This document shows positions 53,505 through 62,489 of a DNA stretch of 64,000 bases, in pieces (the first letter of the stretch is position 1; every line of letters starts with the position of its first letter). Below the pieces are notes generated by a model that did not search any database, was not told the origin of the DNA, and saw only the letters and a program-made list of their open reading frames with translations. This DNA is from Algoriphagus ratkowskyi. GTDB lineage: Bacteria > Bacteroidota > Bacteroidia > Cytophagales > Cyclobacteriaceae. The stretch spans positions 1 through 64,000 of the forward strand of contig NZ_MSSV01000005.1 of assembly GCF_002150505.1 (NCBI RefSeq), read 5' to 3'. Both the position numbers and the translations under genes were made by a program.

Positions 53505-54098
53505 CTAACTCTGCTCTTCCAACACCAATGCAAAATTAACTTTAATTGAGTCCTTCACTTTAATTGTTCCTAAGAACTTCACTGGAGGATCCAACTTGAA
53601 ATCTGTAAAAGTCAATTTTCTCTCGCCTGTTAAAAATGCCTTCTTGCCATTTTTAGCAAGAAATGCGCATGAAATCGGGTAGATTTTAGATACACCGGCT
53701 AAAGTGATTTCCACTTCTCCGCGTAAATTTTGCTGATTTATAGTTTCAGATTCTTTGACCAAGTTGATAAACCGCACACTGATTGTAGGATGATCCTCGA
53801 ACTGAAGTGTCTCTCTGAAGTCTTTCGTCATGATTGAATTGAAGCAGTCAAAGTGGGCTGTATGTAAAATAATGACTCCATTCCATTCTGATACATTTCG
53901 TTCAGGATAAACGGTTTCTTTCAGAAGTCCACCACCTTGATATTTAGTGGCTTCACATCGAAAAGTGGAAATGTTTGTGCTGCCAGCAATCTCGATGACA
54001 CTTGCAGAATCTATTCTCCAGGTTTTTATTTCTGCGACTTCAGTTTTGGGGTTAAGCATAGAGAAAAATGTAAATACAAGAACAAGCAAAATCTTCAT
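53505..54098 (-). CDS. YceI family protein (first)
   Basis: The 197-residue secreted product has an N-terminal signal (MKILLVLVFTFFSML) and a YceI-like lipocalin fold: WRIDSASVIEIAGSTNISTFRCEA, LQFEDHPTISVRF, GEVEITLAGVSKIYPIS and FTDFKLDPPVKFLGTIKVKDSIKVNFAL. YceI proteins bind polyisoprenoid or similar amphiphiles in the periplasm. It is the last of three genes YceI-porin-YceI; a strong hairpin separates it from the porin. Confidence 0.88.
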   Translation of the reverse strand: MKILLVLVFTFFSMLNPKTEVAEIKTWRIDSASVIEIAGSTNISTFRCEATKYQGGGLLKETVYPERNVSEWNGVIILHTAHFDCFNSIMTKDFRETLQFEDHPTISVRFINLVKESETINQQNLRGEVEITLAGVSKIYPISCAFLAKNGKKAFLTGERKLTFTDFKLDPPVKFLGTIKVKDSIKVNFALVLEEQS

Positions 54099-54113
54099 CT
54101 TCTTAAATATAAA

Positions 54114-54148
54114 AGCCTAGTCGGATCTATGAGATTACCGACTAGGCT
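54114..54148 (-). terminator. Hairpin between porin and YceI genes
   Basis: Perfect 11-base arms AGCCTAGTCGG and CCGACTAGGCT around 13 bases; on the minus strand it is followed by TTTTATATTT. It begins 12 bases after the porin stop. It may stop most transcripts of the porin and reduce expression of the last YceI gene. Confidence 0.75.
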
Positions 54149-54160
54149 GTTGTGGTAAAT

Positions 54161-55423
54161 TTAGAAGCTAATAGCTGCTTCTAGGTTTACACCATTGAAC
54201 TTAGCTTCATTGTAAACAGAAGTTGCAGCAAATCCATTCTTGTATTCCTGCTTCATGTACTCAAGCTTTACAATCACATTCTTAGTCATAAACCATCCGC
54301 CACCTACATTTACGCGGCTGATTTCTATATCCTGAGCATCTGACTCATTGTTTTTTCCTTTGACAGTATTGTATCTGCCACCAACATAGAATTGCTCTGT
54401 TCCTCCGAAACGATACAGAAGCTCTCCTGAAAGCTGGGTAAACTGACCATTACCTTGATCTTCAGAGTTACCAACTGACTCAAAGATTCCAAAGAATTCT
54501 AGGCCTTTATATTTTAGAAATGGATTAATTTGGAATGCAGTCATTTGCTTGAAGCGAGGATTAAATCTGCCTTCAAAATCATTTGAAGAACCTTCTAACG
54601 GCTGCAAAACATTGTAGTAACGTCCTCCAGCTCTATCTCCCCCATACAACCAACTTCCAGTCGTAGTGCCATTATTCAGGTACCATGATCCTGTAAGCCT
54701 AAATCTGAAATCTTCATTAAGGTATTTATCCACTCCTAATTTTCCGTAAAAGGATGGCTTGTTATCAGTATTGTCATTCACTATTACATTTTGGTTCAGC
54801 TTGCCATTAGTAAGACCAACTACTGCAAGCAATCCATCTTTCTGAACTGTCACTTCTCCAAATGCTTCAGTGGAAAATGAATCCATTATGTAATTGCCGA
54901 TAAAGGGATTATAGATTGCTCGGGCGTTGTCGGATCTACGGAAATGGGCATCACCGTAATTAAACTCGTCCATACCGAATGTTATCGTGGTGAAATCCAT
55001 AATTCCATCCATAAAGCCTTCTTTGATAAAGCCAAGTCGATCTATTTGGAGGTACCCTCCTTTTACCCATGCTTCATTGTGATGCTTGGAAGAAAGGTAG
55101 GTTTTCAAGTGCAATCTTAAACCATCCGCTAGCTGGGTATTGATGTTGAGGTTTGCTGATGGTAGATTAAAATTTGAACCAAGCTGGACCAAATTATTTA
55201 ATCCATTGGAATGATCAATAGACTGAAATTGTAATGCAAAATCACCTCCTATAAATACACGTACCTTGTCAAAGTCGCCACCTTTTTCTTTAGGAGTTTC
55301 AAAAACATTCAAACCTTCCTTACTGTTTTGACGGAAATATTGAAGTTCTGTTTTTTCTTGAGCCAGGACTATACCCGATGTCAGCATTGCGCAGGACAAC
55401 AAGGTGAAAGTTGATAATTTCAT
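54161..55423 (-). CDS. Outer-membrane beta-barrel porin-like protein
   Basis: The 420-residue product has a signal peptide ending IVLAQ. The rest shows alternating polar/hydrophobic strands typical of a 16-18-strand barrel (DKVRVFIGGDFALQFQ, LRLHLKTYLSS, FRLTGSWYLNNG, GELLYRFGG, YVGGRYNTVKG) and ends in a hydrophobic final strand LEAAISF with a C-terminal Phe, as outer membrane proteins do. Solute not known. It sits between two YceI genes, 17 bases after the first, so the three may together handle an amphiphilic or redox-linked compound. Confidence 0.8.
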   Translation of the reverse strand: MKLSTFTLLSCAMLTSGIVLAQEKTELQYFRQNSKEGLNVFETPKEKGGDFDKVRVFIGGDFALQFQSIDHSNGLNNLVQLGSNFNLPSANLNINTQLADGLRLHLKTYLSSKHHNEAWVKGGYLQIDRLGFIKEGFMDGIMDFTTITFGMDEFNYGDAHFRRSDNARAIYNPFIGNYIMDSFSTEAFGEVTVQKDGLLAVVGLTNGKLNQNVIVNDNTDNKPSFYGKLGVDKYLNEDFRFRLTGSWYLNNGTTTGSWLYGGDRAGGRYYNVLQPLEGSSNDFEGRFNPRFKQMTAFQINPFLKYKGLEFFGIFESVGNSEDQGNGQFTQLSGELLYRFGGTEQFYVGGRYNTVKGKNNESDAQDIEISRVNVGGGWFMTKNVIVKLEYMKQEYKNGFAATSVYNEAKFNGVNLEAAISF

Positions 55424-55439
55424 GATGGTTTAGTTTAAG

Positions 55440-56018
55440 TTAATTTTTTGGTGAGAAACTAGCTTCAAAGGCTAGTGTGAGCTCATTACCCGTTTTTATT
55501 GTTCCGAAGACCGCTGTAGGAGGCTTTACATTAAAATCACTGAAAAGAATATCCTGCGTTCCTTTGAATTTAATCGTACTGCCATTCAGGGAGTAAATCA
55601 CTTCAAGAGGAATAATTTTCGTCGTTCCAGCAATCGTTACTTTACCTTTCACTTTGACAACATTTCCTGAAATGGAAGTGAGTTCGGTCATCTCAAATTT
55701 TATCGAAGGATATTTTTTTACCGTGAGTGCTTCGTACGCATTATTATCCATTGATCCTTTACCACTCTTGAGGCTCTTCACTGGCAGATCAATTGACAAA
55801 CTCTGAATTTTGGTGAGTTTGCCACTTTCTATCGTTAGCTGAGCTGTTCCATTAATATCATCTTTGGCGTTCATATCCCAGTCATGTATCGAAGAAGTTC
55901 CAGATACTGTGAATTGTTGATTTCCAGCTAGAAAGTACGATTGCTGACCAACGCTTGGAGTCCACATAAGCAGCACCAAAGCTGCGATGAGACAGTGGGA
56001 GAATAGATCCCTTTTCAT
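55440..56018 (-). CDS. YceI family protein (second, promoter-proximal)
   Basis: The 192-residue product has a signal peptide ending PSVGQ. YceI fold: FTVSGTSSIHDWDMNAKD, SLKSGKGSMDNNAYEALTVKKYPSIKFEM, KGKVTIAGTTKIIPLEVIY and FSDFNVKPPTAVFGTIKTGNELTLAFEASF. The segment SIHDWDM and the Tyr-Pro-Ser-Ile strand are characteristic. It is the first gene of the YceI-porin-YceI unit and only distantly similar to the other copy. Confidence 0.9.
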   Translation of the reverse strand: MKRDLFSHCLIAALVLLMWTPSVGQQSYFLAGNQQFTVSGTSSIHDWDMNAKDDINGTAQLTIESGKLTKIQSLSIDLPVKSLKSGKGSMDNNAYEALTVKKYPSIKFEMTELTSISGNVVKVKGKVTIAGTTKIIPLEVIYSLNGSTIKFKGTQDILFSDFNVKPPTAVFGTIKTGNELTLAFEASFSPKN

Positions 56019-56530
56019 AGTATTATTGGTTTAGTTTTACTCCGTTTCCTGAGGCAAAGGTAACTGGGGAAGCAAGCAGGAATACTGAGAACTCTTTTAT
56101 GAAAAAGTGATTTATGTCATCAAAAATCAAATCAATTAGTTTTAACTTTAATGATTTGTTTCAGCAAAAATTAATTGAGAACTGCTTTACATCTCAGCCG
56201 CCTCCTAATTGGATTTAAAGAGATGATTTCTACGCAAACACCTAAACTTGATCTGCGTTATTCGATATCTCTCCTTTTTTACACTTCAGTTACTAATTCC
56301 TAAATTTCAGTAAGTTTTATTTTATTCATTGACACTAGGAAAAATTATGGAAGCTTTCCATACCCTTCCTGGTACGAACACTGTCGGTAATGACAGCAGA
56401 CTATTCGTTGGAGGTGGAGTTACATGCCACGTAATACATTAGGCAGGGCAGAAGCAAATTGAATTTATAAAAAGGTAAGTTTTTTTTGTAGCGAAATACT
56501 TAATTTACAAAACCCATTCATTTCAATTTC
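56019..56530. other. Divergent spacer of 512 bp
   Basis: It lies between the YceI operon (-) and the DUF4221 gene (+) and must carry promoters for both. No gene or repeat copy was seen. A TTTTTTTTGTAGCG run just before 56500 is near the plus-strand start. Confidence 0.4.
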
Positions 56531-57661
56531 ATGAGAAAATTTACTCAACTTAATTTTTTAGCCATATGTTTTCTAGGCTTTTCATGTTCTACTAAGACTA
56601 CAGAACAAATCCCTATTCTTGATCTAAAGGATTTGATCGTGGATACCTTGTATTTGGAGAAGGATACGCTGACCAAAAATCTAGGCTCACACTTTTCATT
56701 TTACGAAACTGATTCCGGAAAAATATTAGCTACTTATTTAAACCATCAATTATTAGTCTATAGCTATCCAGAAGGAAAATTGCTAAAAAGACAAACTTTC
56801 GAAAAAGAAGGCCCAGATGGCATTGGCTCCTTCATTACCGGAAATTTCATAGATAAGAATAGCATTTACTTTCTTTCCCAGCAGAAGGAATTGATTCAAT
56901 CAGATTTGAATGGAAATGTACTGGAGAGATGGGATTTACCAGCCGTAACTAGCGAAAGGAAGTATGCGAACTACTCAAGCTATTTGTACAATAATCTACA
57001 AAAATCAGGAAATGAGCTGTATTTTGTTGATATCCCATTTGTTTTCCAGGATGGTTTTGAAAACTACGACAAGTGGGGAATGGTGTTCAATACTGAAACG
57101 GATAGTTTTTCTAATTACCATTTTCTTTACCCTCAATCTATCACAGAATATACCCAGGATGATCAGTTGGGGTTATTTAGCCATGTCTTCAACCCAAAAT
57201 CAAATGAACATCTTATAGGTTTTTCTATCTCAGATTCGATAGCTATCGTGAAAAATGGAAAGCAAAGTTGGAAATGGGCAGGAACAACAAGTCCGCTTGA
57301 ATTCAAAAAAGGAGAAACTATTCCGAGTGGACAATACACGGTATTCCAACCAAATCATGAAAGCAGCAAATATGAAGGATTAGATTTAGACACCTATGCT
57401 AAAAAAATCATTCGCTGGGTTAGATTAAAGGGACCCAATAAAGATTACCCAGACAGACAGGAATACCGCCTTTTAGTTTTTGATCAAGAGTTTAATCCTG
57501 AAGCTGAAATAAAATTCAATATTGATGAACTTGCCAAGTTTGGGTTTAATACACCAAAAGGTTATGCCTTAAGCCTTTATACCAAAACAACAGATGATAT
57601 CGTGGCATATGCAGTAATTGATTTCTCGAAAATTAATAATGCGAAGACCGAAACCAAATAG
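56531..57661 (+). CDS. DUF4221-type lipoprotein
   Basis: The 376-residue product has a lipoprotein signal ending LGFSC. The body reads like a beta-propeller (HFSFYETDSGKILATYLNHQLLVYSYPEGKLLKRQTFEKEGPDG, QSDLNGNVLERWDLP, YRLLVFDQEFNPEAEI), matching the DUF4221 group of Bacteroidota proteins, which has no known function. It stands alone and shares a bidirectional terminator with the convergent rng gene. Confidence 0.72.
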   Translation: MRKFTQLNFLAICFLGFSCSTKTTEQIPILDLKDLIVDTLYLEKDTLTKNLGSHFSFYETDSGKILATYLNHQLLVYSYPEGKLLKRQTFEKEGPDGIGSFITGNFIDKNSIYFLSQQKELIQSDLNGNVLERWDLPAVTSERKYANYSSYLYNNLQKSGNELYFVDIPFVFQDGFENYDKWGMVFNTETDSFSNYHFLYPQSITEYTQDDQLGLFSHVFNPKSNEHLIGFSISDSIAIVKNGKQSWKWAGTTSPLEFKKGETIPSGQYTVFQPNHESSKYEGLDLDTYAKKIIRWVRLKGPNKDYPDRQEYRLLVFDQEFNPEAEIKFNIDELAKFGFNTPKGYALSLYTKTTDDIVAYAVIDFSKINNAKTETK

Positions 57662-57766
57662 GAAGTATAATCAAAAATCTAGGCAAATTCACAAGTCAAA
57701 TAAAACGCTGCAACTATAAGTAAACTTTGTGAGCTTTGCGGTTAAAAACCTTTTATAAAGCACAAA

Positions 57767-57796
57767 AAAAAGCGAGACTATTCAGTCTCGCTTTTT
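57767..57796. terminator. Bidirectional terminator overlapping the rng stop codon
   Basis: aaaaagcgagact and agtctcgcttttt pair perfectly around four bases and have A and T runs on both sides. It serves the DUF4221 gene (+) and rng (-). The rng stop codon and last five codons lie inside the stem. Confidence 0.9.
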
Positions 57797-59349
57797 ACTA
57801 GTAGTTCGATTTCTTCTCCAGATTCATCTAAGAATCTGTATTCCGTCACGGGTAGAGAAGAATCTTTGATCAGTTTTACCCACTTATTATACTTGAAAAA
57901 CCACTTAACTCTTCGGCTAAATACGCCTGTAGTGAAGTATGCGTGCAGGTAGGGATGCAGCCCAATTTGTATTTTACTCAAATTCTGGATAGTAGCCATG
58001 TGATCCAGATCTTTTTCCAGCTTGTCGGCTACCAGGATAGAAGCCTGGATTTTGCCGGTGCCGTTGCATGAAGGGCAAGTTTCTTTGGTCACGATATTGA
58101 CCTCAGGCCTTACTCGCTGTCTAGTGATCTGCATGAGCCCAAATTTGCTCAGGGGCAAGACAGTATGCTTCGATCTGTCAAATTTAAGCTCGTGATTCAT
58201 CGCTTCGAATATGGCTTTTTTATTCTCTGCCTTTTTCATGTCGATAAAATCGACCACGATGATTCCTCCCATATCTCGGAGGCGGAGCTGTCTACCAATT
58301 TCTTTAGCAGCAACCAGATTGGTTTTTAAAGCCGTTGATTCCTGGTCACTTTCCTGATTGGACTTATTACCACTGTTCACGTCAATGACGTGCAGGGCTT
58401 CTGTATGCTCGATGATCACATACCCTCCTTGCGGAAGGCTGACCGTCTGTCCAAATAGGCTTTTGATCTGCTTTTCTATTCCAAAACTTTCAAATAGCTT
58501 AGCTTTACCGTTGTGAAGCTTGACAATTTTTTCTTTTTCAGGAGCTATTGTCCTGATGTAGGATCTGATCTGATCGTAAGTAGATTCTTCTTCTACGGTG
58601 ATTGCGTCGAATGATTCGTTGAGCAGGTCTCTCACAAGTGAGGAAGCCATACTCATCTCTCCGATAATTTTGTCGCGACTCTTGGCTTTCATCAATTTCC
58701 CCATGCCTTCTTCCCAACTGCTGAGAAGATTGCGAAGGTCTTTATCTAAGTCACTAACGGACTGACCTTCTGCCACTGTACGGATAATTACTCCGAAATT
58801 GGCTGGTTTGATAGAATTGATGAGTCTCAAGAGACGTTTTCTTTCCTCGTTGCTTCTGATTTTCTTGGATACGTTGACCGAATCCGAAAAAGGAACCAAT
58901 ACGAGGTAGCGACCTGGCAGAGAGAGCTCACAGGATAGTCGAGGCCCCTTCGTAGAGATGGGTTCTTTAACGACCTGAACCAGTATTTGCTGGTTTTTCG
59001 CCAGCGGATTGGAGATTTTTCCAATCTTGTCGATTTCAGATTCGTTCTCAAAACCCTTCAAATTATAATTGCCGTAGTTATTGTTGCGCACCATTTTGGT
59101 GAACTTCGTCAGGCTGTTGAAATTTGCCCCGAGGTCCTGGTAATGAAGAAAGGCGTCTTTCTCATAACCTACGTCAATGAAAGCTGCATTGAGCCCATTG
59201 ACGATTTTGCGGACCGTACCGAGATAAATATCTCCAACTTTGAACTGATTGTCCATTCCTTCGGAATGCAACTCAACCAGACTTTTATCTTGAAGGAGGG
59301 CAATTCGACTTCCGTTTTGAGCAGAATCGATTAACAATTCCGTACTCAA
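57778..59349 (-). CDS. rng: Ribonuclease G/E family protein
   Basis: The 523-residue product has the RNase E/G catalytic half: an S1 domain (about 36-125, starting FKVGDIYLGTVRKIVNGLNAAFIDVGYEKDAFLH), metal-binding Asp residues in VIDVNSGNKSN and IIVVDFIDM, and the zinc-link ETCPSCNGTGKI. It cuts single-stranded RNA in rRNA maturation and mRNA decay. The only sensible start is TTG at 59349 (MSTELLIDSAQNGSRIA); no ATG fits upstream. A tiny ribosomal-type gene and a TPR gene precede it. Confidence 0.93.
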   Translation of the reverse strand: MSTELLIDSAQNGSRIALLQDKSLVELHSEGMDNQFKVGDIYLGTVRKIVNGLNAAFIDVGYEKDAFLHYQDLGANFNSLTKFTKMVRNNNYGNYNLKGFENESEIDKIGKISNPLAKNQQILVQVVKEPISTKGPRLSCELSLPGRYLVLVPFSDSVNVSKKIRSNEERKRLLRLINSIKPANFGVIIRTVAEGQSVSDLDKDLRNLLSSWEEGMGKLMKAKSRDKIIGEMSMASSLVRDLLNESFDAITVEEESTYDQIRSYIRTIAPEKEKIVKLHNGKAKLFESFGIEKQIKSLFGQTVSLPQGGYVIIEHTEALHVIDVNSGNKSNQESDQESTALKTNLVAAKEIGRQLRLRDMGGIIVVDFIDMKKAENKKAIFEAMNHELKFDRSKHTVLPLSKFGLMQITRQRVRPEVNIVTKETCPSCNGTGKIQASILVADKLEKDLDHMATIQNLSKIQIGLHPYLHAYFTTGVFSRRVKWFFKYNKWVKLIKDSSLPVTEYRFLDESGEEIELLVKSETE

Positions 59350-59409
59350 AATTTCGTCTTATTATTATGTAAATGAACGTGTACTCAAATGACAATAAGA
59401 AGAAGTGTA

Positions 59410-59499
59410 TTACTTCTTCTTATGTCTGTTTTTTCTTAGTCTCTTCTTACGCTTGTGCGTAGCGATCTTATGTCTTTTTCTTTTCTTTCCGCAAGGCAT
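59410..59499 (-). CDS. Tiny basic ribosomal-type protein (bS22/mS38-like)
   Basis: A 29-residue frame starts at ATG 59499 (MPCGKKRKRHKIATH, then KRKKRLRKNRHKKK, stop at 59410). It is almost all Lys, Arg and His. Similar tiny proteins are conserved in Bacteroidota and resemble the C-terminal part of mitochondrial mS38 (AURKAIP1/COX24) and the small actinobacterial ribosomal protein bS22, so it is probably a small-subunit ribosomal protein. It lies 60 bases upstream of rng on the same strand. The family call is from recognition and not confirmed by search. Confidence 0.85.
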   Translation of the reverse strand: MPCGKKRKRHKIATHKRKKRLRKNRHKKK

Positions 59500-59530
59500 A
59501 GTCTTTGGATTTAGTAGTGATACAAATAAA

Positions 59531-60358
59531 TTATAGCTTGTTGAGATAGCTTTCGATGCTTTCTAGGACGATTTCATCTTCGGTCATCAATTTCACTTTC
59601 TCAAACTGGGCTTTCGCTTTGTTGTTTTGTTTGGCTTCGAAATAGCTAATAGCTAGATAAAACTGCCCCTGAAAATTATTCGGATGATATTTAATCAATT
59701 CCTCGAATCGCTCAGCGGCACGTTTGTACTGGCCTGATTGCATAGATAGCAGCCCCATGTTAAATAGCCCATCCTGATTCTGAGGATCCTGCTCCAAGAC
59801 TTCTCGTAGCATAGTGATTCCCTGCATAGGGTTGGGCGAAGAAACATAAGTCATCGCTATTTTGGTTTTCAAATCCAATCGGGTGGGATCTTTATCCAAC
59901 ACCAGGTTTAAATACTTTCGGGTCTGTTCGGCAGTATTAGATACTTTCTCCGGATCTAGCGCAAAACTGAATGCTTCATAATAAGCTTTTCCTGCCTGCT
60001 CTGCTAGCTCCATGTCTGACTGCTGATCAGCTGCCAAACTTAGATAATATCCTGCACTATCGTACTTCCCAAGTTCTTGATAGATCGCAGAAATTTCTTC
60101 CGTGGAAGATTTTACTTCTTCTTTTGAAGAATTCTCAGCGATCTGAAGCTTCAGTGTATTTATCTGCAGCCTTTGATCAGGACTTAACTCAGCATCATGC
60201 ATCGCTATTGCGTCTGTGGAAGAAACGGAGCTAGATTCATTTTCCTGAGAAACTGTATCCGCCTTACTTTCATTATCCACCACCACAGTAGGAAGGACAT
60301 ACAATCCTACGACTGTAATTAACCCTAGTACAATAAGAATGAGTTGAGATCTTTTCAT
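59531..60358 (-). CDS. TPR-repeat protein with N-terminal membrane anchor
   Basis: The 275-residue product has one N-terminal hydrophobic helix (about 5-23, LILIVLGLITVVGLYVLPTV), a low-complexity Ser/Glu-rich linker, and TPR motifs from about 95 to the end (GQYKRAAERFEELIKYHPNN, FQGQFYLAISYFEAKQNNKAKAQFEKV). It probably works as a membrane-bound scaffold. Such a gene is commonly found between HU and rng in Bacteroidota. Confidence 0.85.
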   Translation of the reverse strand: MKRSQLILIVLGLITVVGLYVLPTVVVDNESKADTVSQENESSSVSSTDAIAMHDAELSPDQRLQINTLKLQIAENSSKEEVKSSTEEISAIYQELGKYDSAGYYLSLAADQQSDMELAEQAGKAYYEAFSFALDPEKVSNTAEQTRKYLNLVLDKDPTRLDLKTKIAMTYVSSPNPMQGITMLREVLEQDPQNQDGLFNMGLLSMQSGQYKRAAERFEELIKYHPNNFQGQFYLAISYFEAKQNNKAKAQFEKVKLMTEDEIVLESIESYLNKL

Positions 60359-60376
60359 TTCAAAAACTCTTCAGGA

Positions 60377-60685
60377 TTAGTCTTGATGAGCTAGTTCCTT
60401 GATTTTTTTACTGTTTTTGATCTTCTCTACAAACACCTTAGACGGCTTGAAGGCCGGAATATAGTGCTCGTCGATAACGATAGCTGTGTTTTTGGAGATG
60501 TTTCGGGCGATTTTTTTAGCTCTCTTCTTATTGATGAAGCTACCAAATCCTCTCACGTAGATATTGTCTCCGTCTGCCATGGAATCCTTCACTACTTTGA
60601 AGAATGCCTCAATGGCTTGTGTAACATCATCCTTTTGGATGCCTGTTTTGTCCGAAATCTTAGTGATTACTTCTGCTTTTGTCAC
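60377..60685 (-). CDS. hup: HU/IHF family DNA-binding protein
   Basis: The 102-residue product follows the HU plan: MTKAEVITKISDKTGIQKDDVTQAIEAFFKVVKDSM (helices), GDNIYVRGFGSFINKKRAKKIARN (beta arm base) and VIDEHYIPAFKPSKVFVEKI. It bends DNA as a dimer. The start is GTG at 60685; no ATG fits. The C-terminal tail (KNSKKIKELAHQD) is longer than in classical 90-residue HU. It is first in the run HU-TPR-tiny gene-rng. Confidence 0.92.
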   Translation of the reverse strand: MTKAEVITKISDKTGIQKDDVTQAIEAFFKVVKDSMADGDNIYVRGFGSFINKKRAKKIARNISKNTAIVIDEHYIPAFKPSKVFVEKIKNSKKIKELAHQD

Positions 60686-60830
60686 TGTAATATTAATTTA
60701 GAAATTACGAAATAAGCTTAACAACCTATTAACCAAGTGTTTTTGGGACTGCAAATGTAAGACAACCATTGTAATTAAAAAACTTATTCATAAAAATTAG
60801 CGTGATTTGTATGATAGATTTAAATTGACT

Positions 60831-61904
60831 ATGGAGCTCAAAACCACTGAATATCAGGCATTTTCGCATCAAATAATAACTTGGTACAAAGAAAATCCAA
60901 GAGAATTACCTTGGAGAGGAACGCTTGATCCATACAAAATTTGGCTCTCAGAAATCATTCTTCAGCAGACTCGCGTCGCCCAAGGCTTACCTTATTATTA
61001 TGCTTTTGTAGAGACTTACCCTACGGTAAAAGATCTCGCTTTGGCTACAGAAGAAGAAGTTCTACGGCTTTGGCAAGGTTTGGGCTATTATAGCCGAGCT
61101 AGAAATCTGCATGCTTGCGCAAAAAGTATCTGGTTCGAAATGAACGGAGAATTTCCTAAAACCTATGATGAACTACTCAAATTAAAAGGAGTAGGTAGCT
61201 ATACCGCGTCGGCAATTGCAAGTTTCGCCTACGGTGAAGTAAAAGCGGTGGTAGATGGAAATGTGTTTCGCGTACTAGCCCGATACTTTGGCATTGAAAC
61301 CGATATTGCTAGTTCTAAAGCAAAGAAGGAATTCGAATCCTTAGCAAATCAAATCATCCCTCCTGACCAACCCGGAGAGTTTAACCAAGCAATGATGGAT
61401 TTTGGTGCCCGATTATGCACTCCCAAAAATCCAGGATGTGAATTTTGCCCTTTGAACAAATCTTGTTTTGCTTTGACACATACTATGGTTTCGGATCTAC
61501 CACTTAAAATCAATAAGGTGAAAATTAGAGAGCGACATTTCCACTATTATGTAATTAAGTGTGGAGAGAAGTCGGTGTGGAAAAGAAGAACTGCTGGTGA
61601 TATCTGGGAAGGCTTATTTGATTTTCCTCAAATCGAAACTCTTGCTGACCAAACAAGCCAATCGCTTCATATCCCACTTAAAAATCCAGAACGTATTCAT
61701 GCACATCCCAAGAAATACCGACATATTCTGTCGCACCAACGATTAAATGCTGTATTCTCAGAGGTTGAAATAAATGAGGAAAATTTGGATAAACTTGAGG
61801 AATGGTGCGAAAATGAAGGCTTTATGTTGGTGGCAGAAGACAAAATTGAATATTTGGCAAAGCCAAAGTTGATTGTGAACTTTTTGAACGATCAAGGGAT
61901 TTGA
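60831..61904 (+). CDS. mutY: A/G-specific adenine glycosylase
   Basis: The 357-residue product (from ATG 60831; the frame runs to TTG 60807) removes adenine mispaired with 8-oxoguanine. Motifs: SEIILQQTRVAQG with catalytic Glu, helix-hairpin-helix LKGVGSYTASAIASFAYGE with VVDGNVFRVLARYF (catalytic Asp), 4Fe-4S cysteines in CTPKNPGCEFCPLNKSC, and a C-terminal MutT-like domain (about 235-357) that reads 8-oxoG. It is followed by ssb and gldE. Confidence 0.95.
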   Translation: MELKTTEYQAFSHQIITWYKENPRELPWRGTLDPYKIWLSEIILQQTRVAQGLPYYYAFVETYPTVKDLALATEEEVLRLWQGLGYYSRARNLHACAKSIWFEMNGEFPKTYDELLKLKGVGSYTASAIASFAYGEVKAVVDGNVFRVLARYFGIETDIASSKAKKEFESLANQIIPPDQPGEFNQAMMDFGARLCTPKNPGCEFCPLNKSCFALTHTMVSDLPLKINKVKIRERHFHYYVIKCGEKSVWKRRTAGDIWEGLFDFPQIETLADQTSQSLHIPLKNPERIHAHPKKYRHILSHQRLNAVFSEVEINEENLDKLEEWCENEGFMLVAEDKIEYLAKPKLIVNFLNDQGI

Positions 61905-61951
61905 GTACCTTCAAGTTGTCGGATTTTTTCAAACTTTAAACAAACAAAACT

Positions 61952-62419
61952 ATGGCAGGAGTAAATAAAGTAATCTTAGTGGGAAATCTTGGATCAGATC
62001 CAGAGATTAAGTATTTGGAAGGTGACAATGCTGTGGCCAATTTCAGCATTGCTACTACTGAAGCATATAAAAATCGAAATGGCGAACGCGTAGAGCAAAC
62101 GGAATGGCATGACTTAGAAATGTGGGGAGCGCAAGCCAAAATCGCAGAACAGTACCTAAAGAAAGGCAGCCAGATCTATGTAGAAGGTAAACTCAAAACT
62201 GATAAATGGCAAGATGAGCAAGGTCAAAATCGCTACCGTACTAAGATCAGAGTGTTGAGTTTCACCATGCTGGGCGGCAAACCTGATGGAGCAACAAGCG
62301 GAAGTCCAAGTGCTACACCGCAAGCTACTCAACAAAAGCCAGCCTCAGCAGCACCTACCGCAGCGCCAAAAGCACAAGAAATGGTAACAGATGCAGAAGA
62401 TGATGATCTTCCATTTTAA
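61952..62419 (+). CDS. ssb: Single-stranded DNA-binding protein
   Basis: The 155-residue product has the OB fold (NKVILVGNLGSDPEIKYL, TEWHDLEMWGAQAKIAEQYLKKGSQIYVEGKLKTDKW, RTKIRVLSFTMLGG), an Ala/Pro/Thr-rich linker, and the acidic tip EDDDLPF that contacts partner proteins. It lies 47 bases after mutY and ends in its own terminator. Confidence 0.96.
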   Translation: MAGVNKVILVGNLGSDPEIKYLEGDNAVANFSIATTEAYKNRNGERVEQTEWHDLEMWGAQAKIAEQYLKKGSQIYVEGKLKTDKWQDEQGQNRYRTKIRVLSFTMLGGKPDGATSGSPSATPQATQQKPASAAPTAAPKAQEMVTDAEDDDLPF

Positions 62420-62426
62420 TAATCCA

Positions 62427-62460
62427 TTCCCCTGGAAGGTACTTTCAGGGGAATTTTTTA
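62427..62460 (+). terminator. Intrinsic terminator after ssb
   Basis: Perfect arms TTCCCCTG and CAGGGGAA plus inner pairs, followed by TTTTTTA. It begins seven bases after the ssb stop and ends immediately before the gldE promoter box. Confidence 0.88.
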
Positions 62461-62466
62461 ATTTTG
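62459..62466 (+). promoter_or_regulatory. TAATTTTG -7 box of gldE
   Basis: TAATTTTG matches TAnnTTTG, 23 bases before the gldE ATG. It is followed by aacctttgcggtttaata, an AT-rich leader also seen as a TTTGCGGTTTAA-type string upstream of other genes. The -33 box is not obvious. Confidence 0.45.
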
Positions 62467-62489
62467 CGATAACCTTTGCGGTTTAATAC

